Of a stretch of DNA of 64,000 nt, positions 23,549 through 33,073 are shown piece after piece. The notes beneath the pieces were generated by a model. That model did not search any database, was not told the origin of the DNA, and worked only from the letters and a program-made list of their open reading frames with translations. Each line of letters starts with the position of its first letter. Positions within the stretch are counted from its first letter, which is position 1. A program made the position numbers and the translations under genes. The stretch comes from Dissulfurispira thermophila (GTDB lineage: Bacteria > Nitrospirota > Thermodesulfovibrionia > Thermodesulfovibrionales > Dissulfurispiraceae): the NCBI RefSeq assembly GCF_014701235.1, contig NZ_AP022873.1, positions 558,001 through 622,000 on the forward strand, given 5' to 3'.

Positions 23549-25494
23549 CCCGATTTTATGTGACAACACCTATCTATTATGTAAATGATATACCACATAT
23601 TGGGCATGCATATACCACTATTGCGGCTGATATTCTTGCAAGATATAATCGTCTTAAAGGCAAAGAAGTTTTTCTTCTGACAGGAACAGATGAGCATGGA
23701 CAGAAAGTTGAGAAGGCTGCAAAAGAAAGAGGTAAGACACCAAAAGAGCATGCTGACAGCATGGTCGATAATTTTAAAAATCTCTGGAAAAAATTGAATA
23801 TATCTAATAATGCATTCATTCGCACTACTGATGACGAACATATTAAAACAGTTCAGTGTCTCTTACAGATTCTCTTTGACAAAGGAGAAATACAGAAAAG
23901 AAGTTATGCTGGATGGTACTGTGTGCCTGATGAGAGATTCTGGACAGAAAAAGATTTGATACAGGGCAATTGCCCTGATTGCGGAAGGCCTGTTGACCAA
24001 ATACAGGAGGAGAACTATTTTTTTCTCATGTCAAAATATCAAGAAAATTTAATAAGGCATATAGAACAAAACCCTTCTTATATACTTCCTGAGACTCGTA
24101 GAAACGAGGTCCTTGGCTTTTTGAAAAATAATACACTTGGAGATTTATGCATTTCCAGACCAAGGCAGAGGCTTTCATGGGGTATCCCCCTGCCTTTTGA
24201 TAATAGTTTTGTCACATATGTATGGTTTGATGCACTGGTGAATTATTATTCTGCAACAAGGTATCTCGCTCCGGGAGACAGAAGACAGGAGACAGAAGAC
24301 AGAGGACAGAATTGGTGGCCTGCAAATCATCATATAATCGGCAAGGATATTCTTACGACCCATGCAGTTTATTGGTCAGCCATGCTCATGGCATTGGATC
24401 TCCCTTTGCCTCATAATATTTTTGCTCATGGGTGGTGGACAGTTGACGGTAAAAAGATGTCTAAATCTATTGGCAATGTCGTTGACCCAAATGCAATGGC
24501 TGATAAATATAGTGTTGATGCATTTCGATATTTTCTTTTCAGAGAAGTGCCTTTTGGTCTTGATGGTGATTTTTCAGAAGATGCATTAATAAGGCGTATA
24601 AATACAGACCTTGCAAATGACCTTGGAAATCTTTTGAGTAGATTTCTGACGATGGCGGAAAAGTATTTTCAAGGAAAGATTGATTTTATTGATAGCAAAG
24701 ATGAATTTGTAGAGAAGTGTATTAAGACAAATGAAAATATTCATAGGGAAGAATATTGGCTACGATTGAGCTTTAACTTGATACTGGAAAATATCTGGCA
24801 AATGATTAGTGATGCAAACAATTATATTGCTCAGAAAGAGCCTTGGAAACTCGCTAAGACCAATTTAGAGGAACTTAAAATTGTCATATATAATATCTGG
24901 AATTCTCTGAGACTTATTGCACAGACTATTTATCCTTTTATGCCTGATACAGCAGAAAAGATGTGGAAACAACTCGGGCTTAAATCATTAAAAGAAGAAG
25001 TGATATTTCAGTGGGAATGGAGTCATAACTATGAGATAAAAATCTCAAAAGGCGAGCAGCTTTTTCCGCGCATAGAAAAACAATATAAAGCAGAAGACAT
25101 AACACAGAAGGATGTTTTTACAGATAAAAAATTAAAGGAGGAAAAGAAGAAAGTGACAGAGGGTGTTAAAGAATTAATTGCCATAGATGATTTTGCAAAA
25201 GTTGAATTAAAGGTTGGTAAGGTTATTAGTGCTGAGAAGGTTGAAAAATCAGAAAAGCTGCTAAGACTTAAGGTTGATATAGGAGAGGAAAGGCAGATAG
25301 TCGCTGGCATTGCAAAGTCTTATACACCTGATGACCTTATTGGTAAAAAAATTGTTGTAGTCACAAACCTTAAGCCTGCAAAGCTTATGGGTATAGAGTC
25401 ACACGGCATGCTCCTTGCTGCTACAGATGATGAAGGAAGACTTTCTGTTCTTACGCTTGACAGAGAAGTGAAACAAGGGGCAAGGGTGAAGTAG
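23545..25494 (+). CDS. metG: Methionyl-tRNA synthetase
   Basis: This class I synthetase has 649 residues. The HIGH motif appears as PHIGHAYTT near residue 18, a two-cysteine zinc knuckle CPDCGRP near 145, and KKMSKSIGN near 303. A C-terminal Trbp111-like tRNA-binding domain spans about 545-649 (FAKVELKVGKVISAEKVEKS). A heptad array (24275-24309) inserts GDRRQETEDRGQN at about residues 244-256 inside the catalytic domain. It is expected on a surface loop because the enzyme must remain active. Confidence 0.95.
   Translation: MTRFYVTTPIYYVNDIPHIGHAYTTIAADILARYNRLKGKEVFLLTGTDEHGQKVEKAAKERGKTPKEHADSMVDNFKNLWKKLNISNNAFIRTTDDEHIKTVQCLLQILFDKGEIQKRSYAGWYCVPDERFWTEKDLIQGNCPDCGRPVDQIQEENYFFLMSKYQENLIRHIEQNPSYILPETRRNEVLGFLKNNTLGDLCISRPRQRLSWGIPLPFDNSFVTYVWFDALVNYYSATRYLAPGDRRQETEDRGQNWWPANHHIIGKDILTTHAVYWSAMLMALDLPLPHNIFAHGWWTVDGKKMSKSIGNVVDPNAMADKYSVDAFRYFLFREVPFGLDGDFSEDALIRRINTDLANDLGNLLSRFLTMAEKYFQGKIDFIDSKDEFVEKCIKTNENIHREEYWLRLSFNLILENIWQMISDANNYIAQKEPWKLAKTNLEELKIVIYNIWNSLRLIAQTIYPFMPDTAEKMWKQLGLKSLKEEVIFQWEWSHNYEIKISKGEQLFPRIEKQYKAEDITQKDVFTDKKLKEEKKKVTEGVKELIAIDDFAKVELKVGKVISAEKVEKSEKLLRLKVDIGEERQIVAGIAKSYTPDDLIGKKIVVVTNLKPAKLMGIESHGMLLAATDDEGRLSVLTLDREVKQGARVK
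24275..24309. repeat. In-frame heptad array inside metG
   Basis: Five 7-mers in exact register: GAGACAG, AAGACAG, GAGACAG, AAGACAG, AGGACAG. It is the cleanest example in the window, inside an essential gene with the reading frame preserved. Confidence 0.85.
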
Positions 25495-25502
25495 AGAAAA
25501 AT

Positions 25503-26186
25503 ATGTCTGAACAAAAGATAAAACACTGGCCTGAGAACGAGAGGCCGAGGGAGAGGCTTATTAAATATGGTGCTGAGAGTCTTTCGGATGCGCAACTCCT
25601 TGCAATTATTCTACGAACAGGTAGCGAAGGAAAAGGAGTATTAGACCTCTCAATATCACTTATTGATGTATTCAAAAACCTGAGAAATATAGATGCTGCA
25701 TCAATATCAGAGCTTTCCTCTATGAAAGGTCTCGGTATCGCAAAAATCGCCCAGATCAAGGCAGCCTTTGAACTCGGGAAAAGATTAATGAGAGAGTCTT
25801 CTGATGGCAAACCTGTATTTTATTCGAGCCATGCCATTTACTCTTATTTTGCTCCGAGGTTTAAAAATCTTAAAAAGGAATTTTTTATAAGTGTTCTTTT
25901 GGATGTAAAAAATAGGCTTATAAGGGAGTGCAAGATTTCTGAGGGAACACTTACTAATTCTATCATACATCCAAGGGAGGCATTCAGAGAGGCAATAAAA
26001 GAATCAGCAGCATCTATTATATTTATTCATAATCATCCAAGTGGTGACCCTACACCAAGTAGAGATGACATTGCAATCACTGAAAGATTAAAAAACACAG
26101 GGGACATAATTGGTATAAATGTACTTGACCATGTGATTATAGGTGATGGGAAATATATAAGCCTTAAAGAGAAAGGCGTATTATGA
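25503..26186 (+). CDS. radC: RadC-family JAB1/MPN metallo-domain protein
   Basis: A 227-residue protein has an N-terminal helix-hairpin-helix region (MKGLGIAKIAQIKAAFELG) and a C-terminal JAMM motif HNHPSGDPTPSRDD coordinating zinc. The family name is historical; a direct role in recombination repair is not established. It begins 8 bases after metG. Confidence 0.92.
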   Translation: MSEQKIKHWPENERPRERLIKYGAESLSDAQLLAIILRTGSEGKGVLDLSISLIDVFKNLRNIDAASISELSSMKGLGIAKIAQIKAAFELGKRLMRESSDGKPVFYSSHAIYSYFAPRFKNLKKEFFISVLLDVKNRLIRECKISEGTLTNSIIHPREAFREAIKESAASIIFIHNHPSGDPTPSRDDIAITERLKNTGDIIGINVLDHVIIGDGKYISLKEKGVL

Positions 26187-26225
26187 TAAAATAACTCATA
26201 TCAATTTAGTTTAAGGAGGTTAGCC

Positions 26226-26390
26226 ATGCCAGCATATGATTACAAATGCGATAAGTGTGGAGAGACCTTTTCTTTGATTATGAGTATTAGTGAAAAGGAG
26301 ACAAAGAAGGTAAAATGTCCTAAGTGTAAGAGTGTGAAAGTTAAGCCTGTCTACTCAGGATTTTTTGCTGTAACATCAAAGAAGTCATAA
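26226..26390 (+). CDS. FmdB-family zinc-ribbon protein
   Basis: A 54-residue protein begins MPAYDYKCDKCGETFSL with a second pair CPKC at about 32-35, giving the four-cysteine FmdB-type zinc ribbon. RBS GGAGG. Family members are proposed regulators or chaperone-like proteins near C1-metabolism genes, but no function is firmly known. Its stop codon lies in the left copy of the direct repeat flanking the MITE-like element. Confidence 0.85.
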   Translation: MPAYDYKCDKCGETFSLIMSISEKETKKVKCPKCKSVKVKPVYSGFFAVTSKKS

Positions 26391-26550
26391 ACTAAATATA
26401 GGGTTTCACAAAATTAAAAAATTCCCTCTCCCTTTTGGGGAGAGGGGTAGGTTGAGGGGTAAATTGCTAAGCAAGCCTAAAAATGCTATGTCAAATAAAT
26501 CAATAAAATCAAAGGATTACAAATTTTGTGAGACCTACATAAACTAAATA
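26386..26550. mobile_element. MITE-like element with terminal inverted repeats and flanking direct repeats
   Basis: GGTTTCACAAAATT (from 26402) and its near-exact inverse ending at 26535 (AATTTTGTGAGACC, one mismatch) bound a 134-bp non-coding element. Inside is the palindrome CCCTCTCCC/GGGGAGAGGG. The 13-base sequence CATAAACTAAATA flanks it on both sides (26386-26398 and 26538-26550), as a target-site duplication would. No transposase is present. Confidence 0.6.
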
Positions 26551-26562
26551 AATTAGGAGGAT

Positions 26563-28113
26563 GTGATGATTAAAAGAGCACTTATTAGTGTATCTGACAA
26601 GAGAGGGATTGTTGATTTTGCAAAGGAATTGTCTTTAATGGGTATCGAGATACTTTCAACTGGAGGTACTGCAAAGTCACTTCGTGATGCCGGTATTGCA
26701 GTTACAGAGGTGTCTGATTATACAGGATTCCCAGAGATGCTTGATGGCAGATTGAAAACCCTTCATCCAAAGATACACGGAGGTCTTTTAGCAAGGCGCA
26801 GTAATGCTAAGGATATGGATGATATACAAAGGCATGATATTAAGCCGATAGACATGGTTGTTGTTAATCTTTATCCCTTCGAGGAAACTATTTCAAAGCC
26901 GGGCGTGACTTTTGAAGACGCAATTGAAAATATAGATATAGGTGGTCCCACAATGCTAAGGGCTGCATCAAAGAATTTTCAGGATGTTATAGTAGTTGTT
27001 GACCCTGATGATTATCCAAAGATAATAGATGAAATAAAGTCATCTAATGGTGATATAAGTAGAGAGACAAGGCTCAATCTCGCAAAGAAGGTCTTTGCCC
27101 ATACAGCAAGGTATGATGCTCTTATTGCTGATTATTTGACAAGTATAATAGAAAAGGAACCTTATTTTCCTGAATATCTCACCATACCTCTTAAAAGGGT
27201 TTCTGTTTTAAGATATGGTGAAAACCCGCAGCAGAAGGCAGCAATATACAGAGAGAGAAATAGTGGCATTTCTCTGCCTGATGCAAAAGTGCTTCAGGGC
27301 AAGGAGATGTCTTTTAATAACTACCTTGATGCACACTCAGCACTTATGCTTATAGTTGAGTTTGATAAAAAGGCATGCGCAATTATAAAGCACAATAATC
27401 CATGTGGGGTTGCGATTGGTAATACCGCCAGAGAGGCATATAAAAAGGCAGAAAAGGCAGACCCTATTTCAGCATTTGGTGGGGTTGTTGCTTTCAATAC
27501 AGAGGTCGATGCTGATGCTGCAAAGGAAATGGTAGAGTTATTTCTTGAGGTTGTTATAGCGCCATCTTTCACCAGCGATGCCCTTGAGATATTTTCTAAA
27601 AAACCAAACATAAGGCTTCTTGAGCTTTCTAACATGCTCGAAAAGAAAAAAGCTGCTTCATGGGATATGAAGAGAATTGCTGGAGGCATGCTTGTTCAAG
27701 ACTGGGATTATTCTGATGAGGATATTATGAAAATGAAAGCTGTCACAAAGCGTCAGCCTACGGAAGATGAACTCGAAGCACTCTCATTTGCATGGAAGGT
27801 CTGTAAACATGTCAAATCCAATGCCATTGTCTATGCATTTAAAGATAGGACGGTTGGTATAGGAATAGGTCAGACAAAAAGAGTTTACTCTGCAAAGATA
27901 GGCGCGATGAATGCAACAGAACCGATAAAGGGCTCCGTTGTGGCCTCTGATGGATTTTTCCCTTTCAGGGATGGCATAGATGTCCTTCATGAAATGGGTG
28001 TTACTGCTGTTGTTCAGCCTGGTGGCTCTGTTAAGGATAATGAGGTTATACAGGCAGCAGATGAATATGGCATGGCTATGATTATAACTGGGACAAGACA
28101 TTTCAGGCATTAA
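26563..28113 (+). CDS. purH: Bifunctional AICAR transformylase / IMP cyclohydrolase
   Basis: It catalyses the last two steps of IMP synthesis using 10-formyl-THF. At 516 residues, the MGS-like cyclohydrolase domain (about 1-140; [29 protein letters not shown]-like region) is followed by the transformylase domain with KHNNPCGVA and FRDGID. RBS GGAGG precedes two adjacent ATGs. The folate branch at 4-7 kb would supply its cofactor. Confidence 0.96.
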   Translation: MMIKRALISVSDKRGIVDFAKELSLMGIEILSTGGTAKSLRDAGIAVTEVSDYTGFPEMLDGRLKTLHPKIHGGLLARRSNAKDMDDIQRHDIKPIDMVVVNLYPFEETISKPGVTFEDAIENIDIGGPTMLRAASKNFQDVIVVVDPDDYPKIIDEIKSSNGDISRETRLNLAKKVFAHTARYDALIADYLTSIIEKEPYFPEYLTIPLKRVSVLRYGENPQQKAAIYRERNSGISLPDAKVLQGKEMSFNNYLDAHSALMLIVEFDKKACAIIKHNNPCGVAIGNTAREAYKKAEKADPISAFGGVVAFNTEVDADAAKEMVELFLEVVIAPSFTSDALEIFSKKPNIRLLELSNMLEKKKAASWDMKRIAGGMLVQDWDYSDEDIMKMKAVTKRQPTEDELEALSFAWKVCKHVKSNAIVYAFKDRTVGIGIGQTKRVYSAKIGAMNATEPIKGSVVASDGFFPFRDGIDVLHEMGVTAVVQPGGSVKDNEVIQAADEYGMAMIITGTRHFRH

Positions 28114-28171
28114 TAATTAAAAAGTTGTGCTATATATTTTGAAATTTTAGTAAAGAATCTTAGGGACTTAT

Positions 28172-29065
28172 ATGAGGTCATTTAGAGAGATAAAATTGCA
28201 TTACAATTTCACAGAAGAAGATGAAAAAAGACTTATTTCTTTACAAGATACAATGACATCAAATGTGGATAAGGCAATGGATGCCCTTCATTCATGGATA
28301 TTGCAGACAAAACAGGCTGCATCTTTTTTTACAGAAGAACGTAAGAAGTCGCATATATTTGGTGCTCAAAGAAAATGGTTTTTAGATCTTTTCAGTGGAA
28401 GCTATGATAACAAGTATTATGAAGACTTGATAAAGATAGGGCAGACCCATATGAAGAATCTTGTAGATGCTCATTTCATGAACCGTGCTGTGAATATAAT
28501 AAGGAATTTTTGCATCAATATTATTAACGGTCAGATTGATGATATGGATGAGCGAGCAAGGCTTCTTATTTCTATCGAAAAGATACTTGATATAAATCTC
28601 GATATAATTACATCCTCCTATATAGAGGAAGAATTGAGAACTTACTCCTCTGCATACAGAGTGAGAAATGCACTGATAAGTTTTTCAGAGCGATTTTCGC
28701 AGTCAATGAATCTTGTCCTTATACTTGCACTCATAGGGCTTACACTTGGGGTGATTGGTCTATTTGCTTATGATGTAAAAAATCTTGTTACAGATAGTCT
28801 TGAACACGGCATTATCTCTGCTCTTGGTTCAATGCTGATATTGTGGGTAATGATAGAACTCATGAATACAGAAATAGCACATCTAAAAGGAGGAAGATTT
28901 CACATCAGCGTTTTTATAGGAGTTGCCCTTGTCACAATTATAAGGGAGACAATGATCGCAACGCTCAAACACGAAAAACCAGAGACCATATACTATCTCA
29001 TTGCAGCCATACTTGTTATTGGTTTTGTTTACTGGCTCGTAAAAAGAACGGAGGATAAAGGATAA
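28172..29065 (+). CDS. Protoglobin sensor fused to a PsiE-like membrane domain
   Basis: In this 297-residue protein, residues 1-160 match the globin-sensor/protoglobin fold, with the proximal-histidine region [20 protein letters not shown] (H93) and a preceding FLDLFSG-type helix. Residues about 175-295 contain four membrane helices with [12 protein letters not shown] and IRETMIAT, the pattern of phosphate-starvation-inducible PsiE proteins. A haem gas sensor wired to a membrane domain is implied. PsiE's own function is unknown. It lies between purH and purD, with a one-base overlap to purD. Confidence 0.75.
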   Translation: MRSFREIKLHYNFTEEDEKRLISLQDTMTSNVDKAMDALHSWILQTKQAASFFTEERKKSHIFGAQRKWFLDLFSGSYDNKYYEDLIKIGQTHMKNLVDAHFMNRAVNIIRNFCINIINGQIDDMDERARLLISIEKILDINLDIITSSYIEEELRTYSSAYRVRNALISFSERFSQSMNLVLILALIGLTLGVIGLFAYDVKNLVTDSLEHGIISALGSMLILWVMIELMNTEIAHLKGGRFHISVFIGVALVTIIRETMIATLKHEKPETIYYLIAAILVIGFVYWLVKRTEDKG

Positions 29066-30333
29066 TGAAGATTCTTGTCATAGGAAGCGGAGGAAGAGAG
29101 CATGCCATTGTATGGAAGCTTGCACAGTCAAGACAGGTAGATAAAATATACTGCGCTACAGGTAATGCTGGGATAGCAGAAATAGCAGAATGCATTGATG
29201 TTGATGTAACAAATTTCGATGCCCTACTTGATCTTGTAAAATATGAGTGGATAGACCTTACCATTGTTGGTCCTGAGGAGCCTCTTTCAAAGGGCATTGT
29301 AGACGCATTTGAAAAAGAAGGCAGAAGAATAATCGGTCCAACAAAAGCAGCAGCACAGCTTGAGTCGAGCAAGGTCTTTGCAAAGGAGTTTATGAAGAGG
29401 CATCGCATACCTACTGCTGAATATAAGGTATTTACATCTTATCTCCATGCAGAGGACTATGTAAGGATGAAAGGTGCCCCTATTGTTATAAAGGCGGACG
29501 GACTTGCTGCTGGCAAAGGGGTTATTGTTGCATCTACCGTGGATGAGGCTATAGATGCATTGAGGCTTATCATGAAGGAGAGGGTATTCGGCGAGGCAGG
29601 CAATAAAGTAGTAGTAGAAGAATGTCTTAAAGGACAGGAGGCATCATTTATGGTCTTTACGGATGGAAAGACCATTGTTCCAATGGTAAGCTCTCAGGAC
29701 CATAAAAGGGTTTTTGATAATGATAACGGTCCTAATACAGGTGGGATGGGCGCGTACAGTCCTACTCCTGTAATTACAGAGGAAATACAATCTGCTGTTA
29801 TGGATACAATAATGAGGCCGACAATCGAGGGATTAAGAAGCGAAGGTATAAAGTACAAAGGGATCCTGTATGCGGGTTTAATGATTGATAATGGTCAGCC
29901 AAGTGTCCTTGAATTTAACTGCAGACTTGGAGACCCTGAGACACAGCCAGTTTTATCAAGGCTTGATACGGACATTATGGATATTTTTATGGCAGTAGCT
30001 GATGAAAAACTCTCATCCATTGATATTCAATGGAAGAAAGAGGCTTCTGTATGCGTTGTGATTGCATCAGGTGGATACCCCGGTAGATATGAGAAAGGAA
30101 AGATTATATCAGGTCTTGATGAAGTAAAGGCAATGGATGGTGTCATGGTCTTTCATGCTGGCACTGCATTTAACAACAATGAGATAGTTACAAATGGTGG
30201 GAGGGTATTAGGTGTAACAGCGCTTGGCAGAGATATAAAAGATGCAAAAGACAGGGCATATGAAGCTATTAGAAAGATACATTTTGAAGGTATGCACTAC
30301 AGAAAAGATATTGCAGATAAGGCTTTACTATAG
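29065..30333 (+). CDS. purD: Phosphoribosylamine-glycine ligase
   Basis: This is a 422-residue ATP-grasp enzyme that forms GAR in purine synthesis. Visible motifs are [14 protein letters not shown], the [18 protein letters not shown]-grasp loop, [21 protein letters not shown], and [11 protein letters not shown] with metal ligands. It is coupled to the upstream protoglobin-PsiE gene (TAATG). Confidence 0.97.
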   Translation: MKILVIGSGGREHAIVWKLAQSRQVDKIYCATGNAGIAEIAECIDVDVTNFDALLDLVKYEWIDLTIVGPEEPLSKGIVDAFEKEGRRIIGPTKAAAQLESSKVFAKEFMKRHRIPTAEYKVFTSYLHAEDYVRMKGAPIVIKADGLAAGKGVIVASTVDEAIDALRLIMKERVFGEAGNKVVVEECLKGQEASFMVFTDGKTIVPMVSSQDHKRVFDNDNGPNTGGMGAYSPTPVITEEIQSAVMDTIMRPTIEGLRSEGIKYKGILYAGLMIDNGQPSVLEFNCRLGDPETQPVLSRLDTDIMDIFMAVADEKLSSIDIQWKKEASVCVVIASGGYPGRYEKGKIISGLDEVKAMDGVMVFHAGTAFNNNEIVTNGGRVLGVTALGRDIKDAKDRAYEAIRKIHFEGMHYRKDIADKALL

Positions 30334-30336
30334 AAG

Positions 30337-31197
30337 ATGAAAACCCATCTTGATTGTTTCCCTTGTTTTCTGAGGCAGACATTGATTGCTGTCAGACTTG
30401 GCACAAAGGATGAAATAACTCAGGCCAATGTGTTGAAGTCAGTGCTGGATGAGATTAAGGCAACAGATATGTCTATGCCTCCTGCATATTCTACAACATT
30501 TCTTCACAGAAAAATAAGGCAACTTCTTGGTAAAGACCCTTTTAAAGGGATAAAGTCTGAGTACAATCAGATAGCACTTGGCCTTTATCCTGAACTTAAA
30601 AAGAAGGTGTATAACAGCCGGGATCCTTTATGGACTGCCGTAAGACTTGCTATTGCTGGAAATGTTATAGATTTCGGTATATTTACATCTGTTGATATCA
30701 TAGGGACAATAGAAAAAGCATTGCATAATCCACTCGCCATTGATGAATACAAATCCTTTAAAGATGCAGTGGAGAAAAACTCCGAAATTCTTTATCTGCT
30801 TGATAATGCTGGCGAAATATTATTCGATAGGATTCTCATTGAGATTTTAACAGGGATGGGTAAGAAGGTCAGGGCTGTTGTAAAAGGACAAGCTGTATTG
30901 AATGATTCAACGATTGAGGATGCTAAAGAAGCTGGTCTTACTGATATCTGCGAAGTAGTTGACAATGGGTCTGATTGCATAGGTACTATACTGGAGTTTA
31001 CATCTCCTGAATTTAACAAAGATTTTAAAAGCTTTGAACTTATAATAAGCAAGGGTCAGGGTAATTTCGAGACCCTATATCTTCCTGAAATTATATCAGA
31101 CAGTCAGGATATTTTTTTCCTTTTCCAGTCGAAATGTGATGTGGTCTCTAAAGAACTCGGGCTTTCAAAGGGTTCTATGCTCTTGATGAAGGCTTGA
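30337..31197 (+). CDS. DUF89 family damage-control phosphatase
   Basis: This 286-residue protein begins with the family signature MKTHLDCFPCFLRQTLIA (C7, C10), and contains LLDNAGEILFD with the metal-binding Asp/Asn pair and a later ISKGQGNFE. DUF89 enzymes are metal-dependent phosphatases acting on damaged phosphometabolites. The exact substrate is not predictable. It sits 3 bases after purD, so co-transcription is likely. Confidence 0.88.
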   Translation: MKTHLDCFPCFLRQTLIAVRLGTKDEITQANVLKSVLDEIKATDMSMPPAYSTTFLHRKIRQLLGKDPFKGIKSEYNQIALGLYPELKKKVYNSRDPLWTAVRLAIAGNVIDFGIFTSVDIIGTIEKALHNPLAIDEYKSFKDAVEKNSEILYLLDNAGEILFDRILIEILTGMGKKVRAVVKGQAVLNDSTIEDAKEAGLTDICEVVDNGSDCIGTILEFTSPEFNKDFKSFELIISKGQGNFETLYLPEIISDSQDIFFLFQSKCDVVSKELGLSKGSMLLMKA

Positions 31198-31243
31198 ATT
31201 ATAAAAGCTTATAAAACGATAAAAAACTTAAACATCAAAAACC

Positions 31244-31272
31244 TTGACATTTAAACATGATTGGTTTAAGAT
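31244..31272 (+). promoter_or_regulatory. Sigma-70 promoter of atpB-atpE
   Basis: Consensus -35 TTGACA (31244-31249), a 17-base spacer and -10 TAAGAT (31267-31272). The predicted start near 31279 leaves a short leader with the GAGGAGG RBS before the GTG start of atpB. Confidence 0.7.
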
Positions 31273-31302
31273 AGCTTTTAATTTTCTCAGAGGAGGCTTG
31301 CC

Positions 31303-31980
31303 GTGGAAGCACCAACAATATTACATGCAGTAATGCCTAATATTCCGCCCTATGTTTCTTATTCATGGCTTGCAATGGCTATTTTAATAGTTACAGCCCT
31401 TGCTGTTAAGAGCAAACTGAGTCTTATTCCATCAGGACTACAAAACTTTATGGAGGTTGTTGCAGATTTTGCATTGAATCTATCGCGAAATAATATAGGT
31501 CATCACTGGGGTGATAAGTTTTATCCGCTTATTGGAACAATTTTCATTTATATTTTGACATGCAACTTTATGGGGTTGATTCCTGGTTTTGAAGCGCCTA
31601 CAGGCAATATAAATGCTACTGCCTCAATGGCTGTACCTGTATTTTTTATCTACCAGTTTTACGGGATTAAGGTTCACGGCATAAAATATTTAAATCACTT
31701 TCTTGGTCCAATGAGGTCAATATATGCCCTGCCTCTTATGATAATGATGTTTTTTATAGAGGTTATTGGTCATCTTGTGAGACCTATTACACTGTCTGTA
31801 AGGCTTTTTGGTAACATGATGGCAAAACACATGCTTTTGATGATACTCGGTTTATTGGTTCCTGCTATTGTGCCGGTTGCTATACTTGGACTCGGTGTGC
31901 TTGTAAGCATTATTCAGGCCTATGTTTTTGCACTGCTGGCAACATTGTATATTGCTGGAGCAGTCGAAGAGGGCCATTAA
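31303..31980 (+). CDS. atpB: F0F1 ATP synthase subunit a
   Basis: A 225-residue membrane stator protein has five or six hydrophobic helices. The essential arginine lies in PITLSVRLFGNMMAKH, and the last helix (IIQAYVFALLATLYIAGAVEEGH) is typical. GTG start with RBS GAGGAGG. The F0 genes a and c stand apart from the F1 operon, which is not in the window. Confidence 0.94.
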   Translation: MEAPTILHAVMPNIPPYVSYSWLAMAILIVTALAVKSKLSLIPSGLQNFMEVVADFALNLSRNNIGHHWGDKFYPLIGTIFIYILTCNFMGLIPGFEAPTGNINATASMAVPVFFIYQFYGIKVHGIKYLNHFLGPMRSIYALPLMIMMFFIEVIGHLVRPITLSVRLFGNMMAKHMLLMILGLLVPAIVPVAILGLGVLVSIIQAYVFALLATLYIAGAVEEGH

Positions 31981-32011
31981 TATAATCTCTAAAGAAAGGA
32001 GGGAATGAGCA

Positions 32012-32365
32012 ATGAAAAAGATATTCTCTTTTATGTTACTTGTATTGATTGCAATTGCACTGCTTGCACCGGTTGCCTTTGCTGAAGAGGCTGCCAAGGC
32101 ATCAGACACAGGCGCTGCAAAACTCAGCTATTATGGGATGGCTGTTTTAGGTTCAGGCCTTGCAATTGGTCTTGCTGCTTTAGGAACTGGAATTGGTCAG
32201 GGTATCGGCTTAAGGGGTGCAACAGAAGGCGTAGCAAGAAACCCAGGGGCATCTGGTAAGATTACAACAACTCTTATCATCGGTCTTGCAATGATCGAAT
32301 CACTTGCTATTTATGCCCTTGTTGTTGTTCTTATCGTTCTTTTTGCAAATCCTTTCAAACTTTAA
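32012..32365 (+). CDS. atpE: F0F1 ATP synthase subunit c
   Basis: This 117-residue proteolipid is longer than usual because of an N-terminal signal-peptide-like segment ([20 protein letters not shown], then VAFAEEA). Two helices follow, with the polar loop ARNPGASGK and the ion-binding glutamate in [11 protein letters not shown] glutamine in GTGIGQGIG and the serine after the glutamate resemble part of the sodium-binding set, but the usual following threonine is leucine, so ion specificity stays open. RBS AAGGAGG; terminator downstream. Confidence 0.92.
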   Translation: MKKIFSFMLLVLIAIALLAPVAFAEEAAKASDTGAAKLSYYGMAVLGSGLAIGLAALGTGIGQGIGLRGATEGVARNPGASGKITTTLIIGLAMIESLAIYALVVVLIVLFANPFKL

Positions 32366-32391
32366 TTTTTTACTACATTTCATAAGAAAGG

Positions 32392-32423
32392 CGGGGACTC
32401 CTATTGGGGTCCCCCATTTTTTA
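32392..32423 (+). terminator. Terminator after atpE
   Basis: GGGGAC (32393-32398) pairs with GTCCCC (32409-32414), followed by a CATTTTTT run. It also overlaps the end of the convergent nucleotidyltransferase gene. Confidence 0.85.
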
Positions 32424-32822
32424 ATGATTATTTCTAAAATAGGATGATTTATATTTTTCAGGATGAAATGATGAAAGCCTTACAACCTTGCAGTCCGGAA
32501 ATCTCTTTATTATCTCTTCTTCTGAAACTCGCTGGTCATATCCAAGTGCCACAACATCAGGCTTTATCTCTTCTAATATCTGGAAAAGATCGGTATCAAG
32601 ATTTCCAAGAACTACCATATCGGGTATTCCTGTATCTTCGACATTATTTCGCCTGAGTCTTTCATTGTGGGTAGGAAGAAATCCTTTAATTCTTTTTACT
32701 GTTTCATCTCTTGCAACAATCACGATAAGTTCATCACCGAGCGATTTTGCCTGTTTTAGAAAATCTATATGCCCTTTGTGTAGATGGTCAAAAGTCCCTG
32801 CACAGACCACTTTTTTCTTCAT
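32421..32822 (-). CDS. RibL-like FAD synthetase / cytidylyltransferase-fold protein
   Basis: A 133-residue nucleotidyltransferase has AGTFDHLHKGHIDFLKQAK (the HxGH motif) near the N-terminus and ALGYDQ plus VVRLSSF later. Overall layout and length resemble archaeal FAD synthetase RibL and glycerol-3-phosphate cytidylyltransferase more than bacterial RibF. It could transfer AMP or CMP to a phosphorylated substrate. A TGG-TATTAT box ends 7 bases before the ATG and no RBS is seen, consistent with a leaderless message. Confidence 0.75.
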   Translation of the reverse strand: MKKKVVCAGTFDHLHKGHIDFLKQAKSLGDELIVIVARDETVKRIKGFLPTHNERLRRNNVEDTGIPDMVVLGNLDTDLFQILEEIKPDVVALGYDQRVSEEEIIKRFPDCKVVRLSSFHPEKYKSSYFRNNH

Positions 32823-32870
32823 GGATTAAATAATACCAAAATGCCCATTTCTTGACAATCCCACGATATG

Positions 32871-32898
32871 TTGACAGGATGGAAGTAGAATGTGTTAT
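32871..32898 (+). promoter_or_regulatory. Promoter of tRNA-Ala
   Basis: Perfect -35 TTGACA (32871-32876), 16 bases, then TGTTAT (32893-32898, four of six consensus bases). The predicted start is a few bases before the tRNA. Confidence 0.45.
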
Positions 32899-32911
32899 TT
32901 TATAACCATCT

Positions 32912-32984
<73 letters not shown>

Positions 32985-33073
32985 CTTTTATTATGCTGCT
33001 GCCCATTCCCTCTCTAAATCCAAATTTAGATCGCCGAAGAAATTATAAGGAAGTCAATGTGATTATGCTATAA

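Noticed and set aside
5957-26550. Shared 15-base sequence before folD and purH as a folate regulon operator
   Set aside because: It is AT-rich and not palindromic, and the purH copy is better explained as the flank of the MITE-like element; a chance match is likely in 64 kb.
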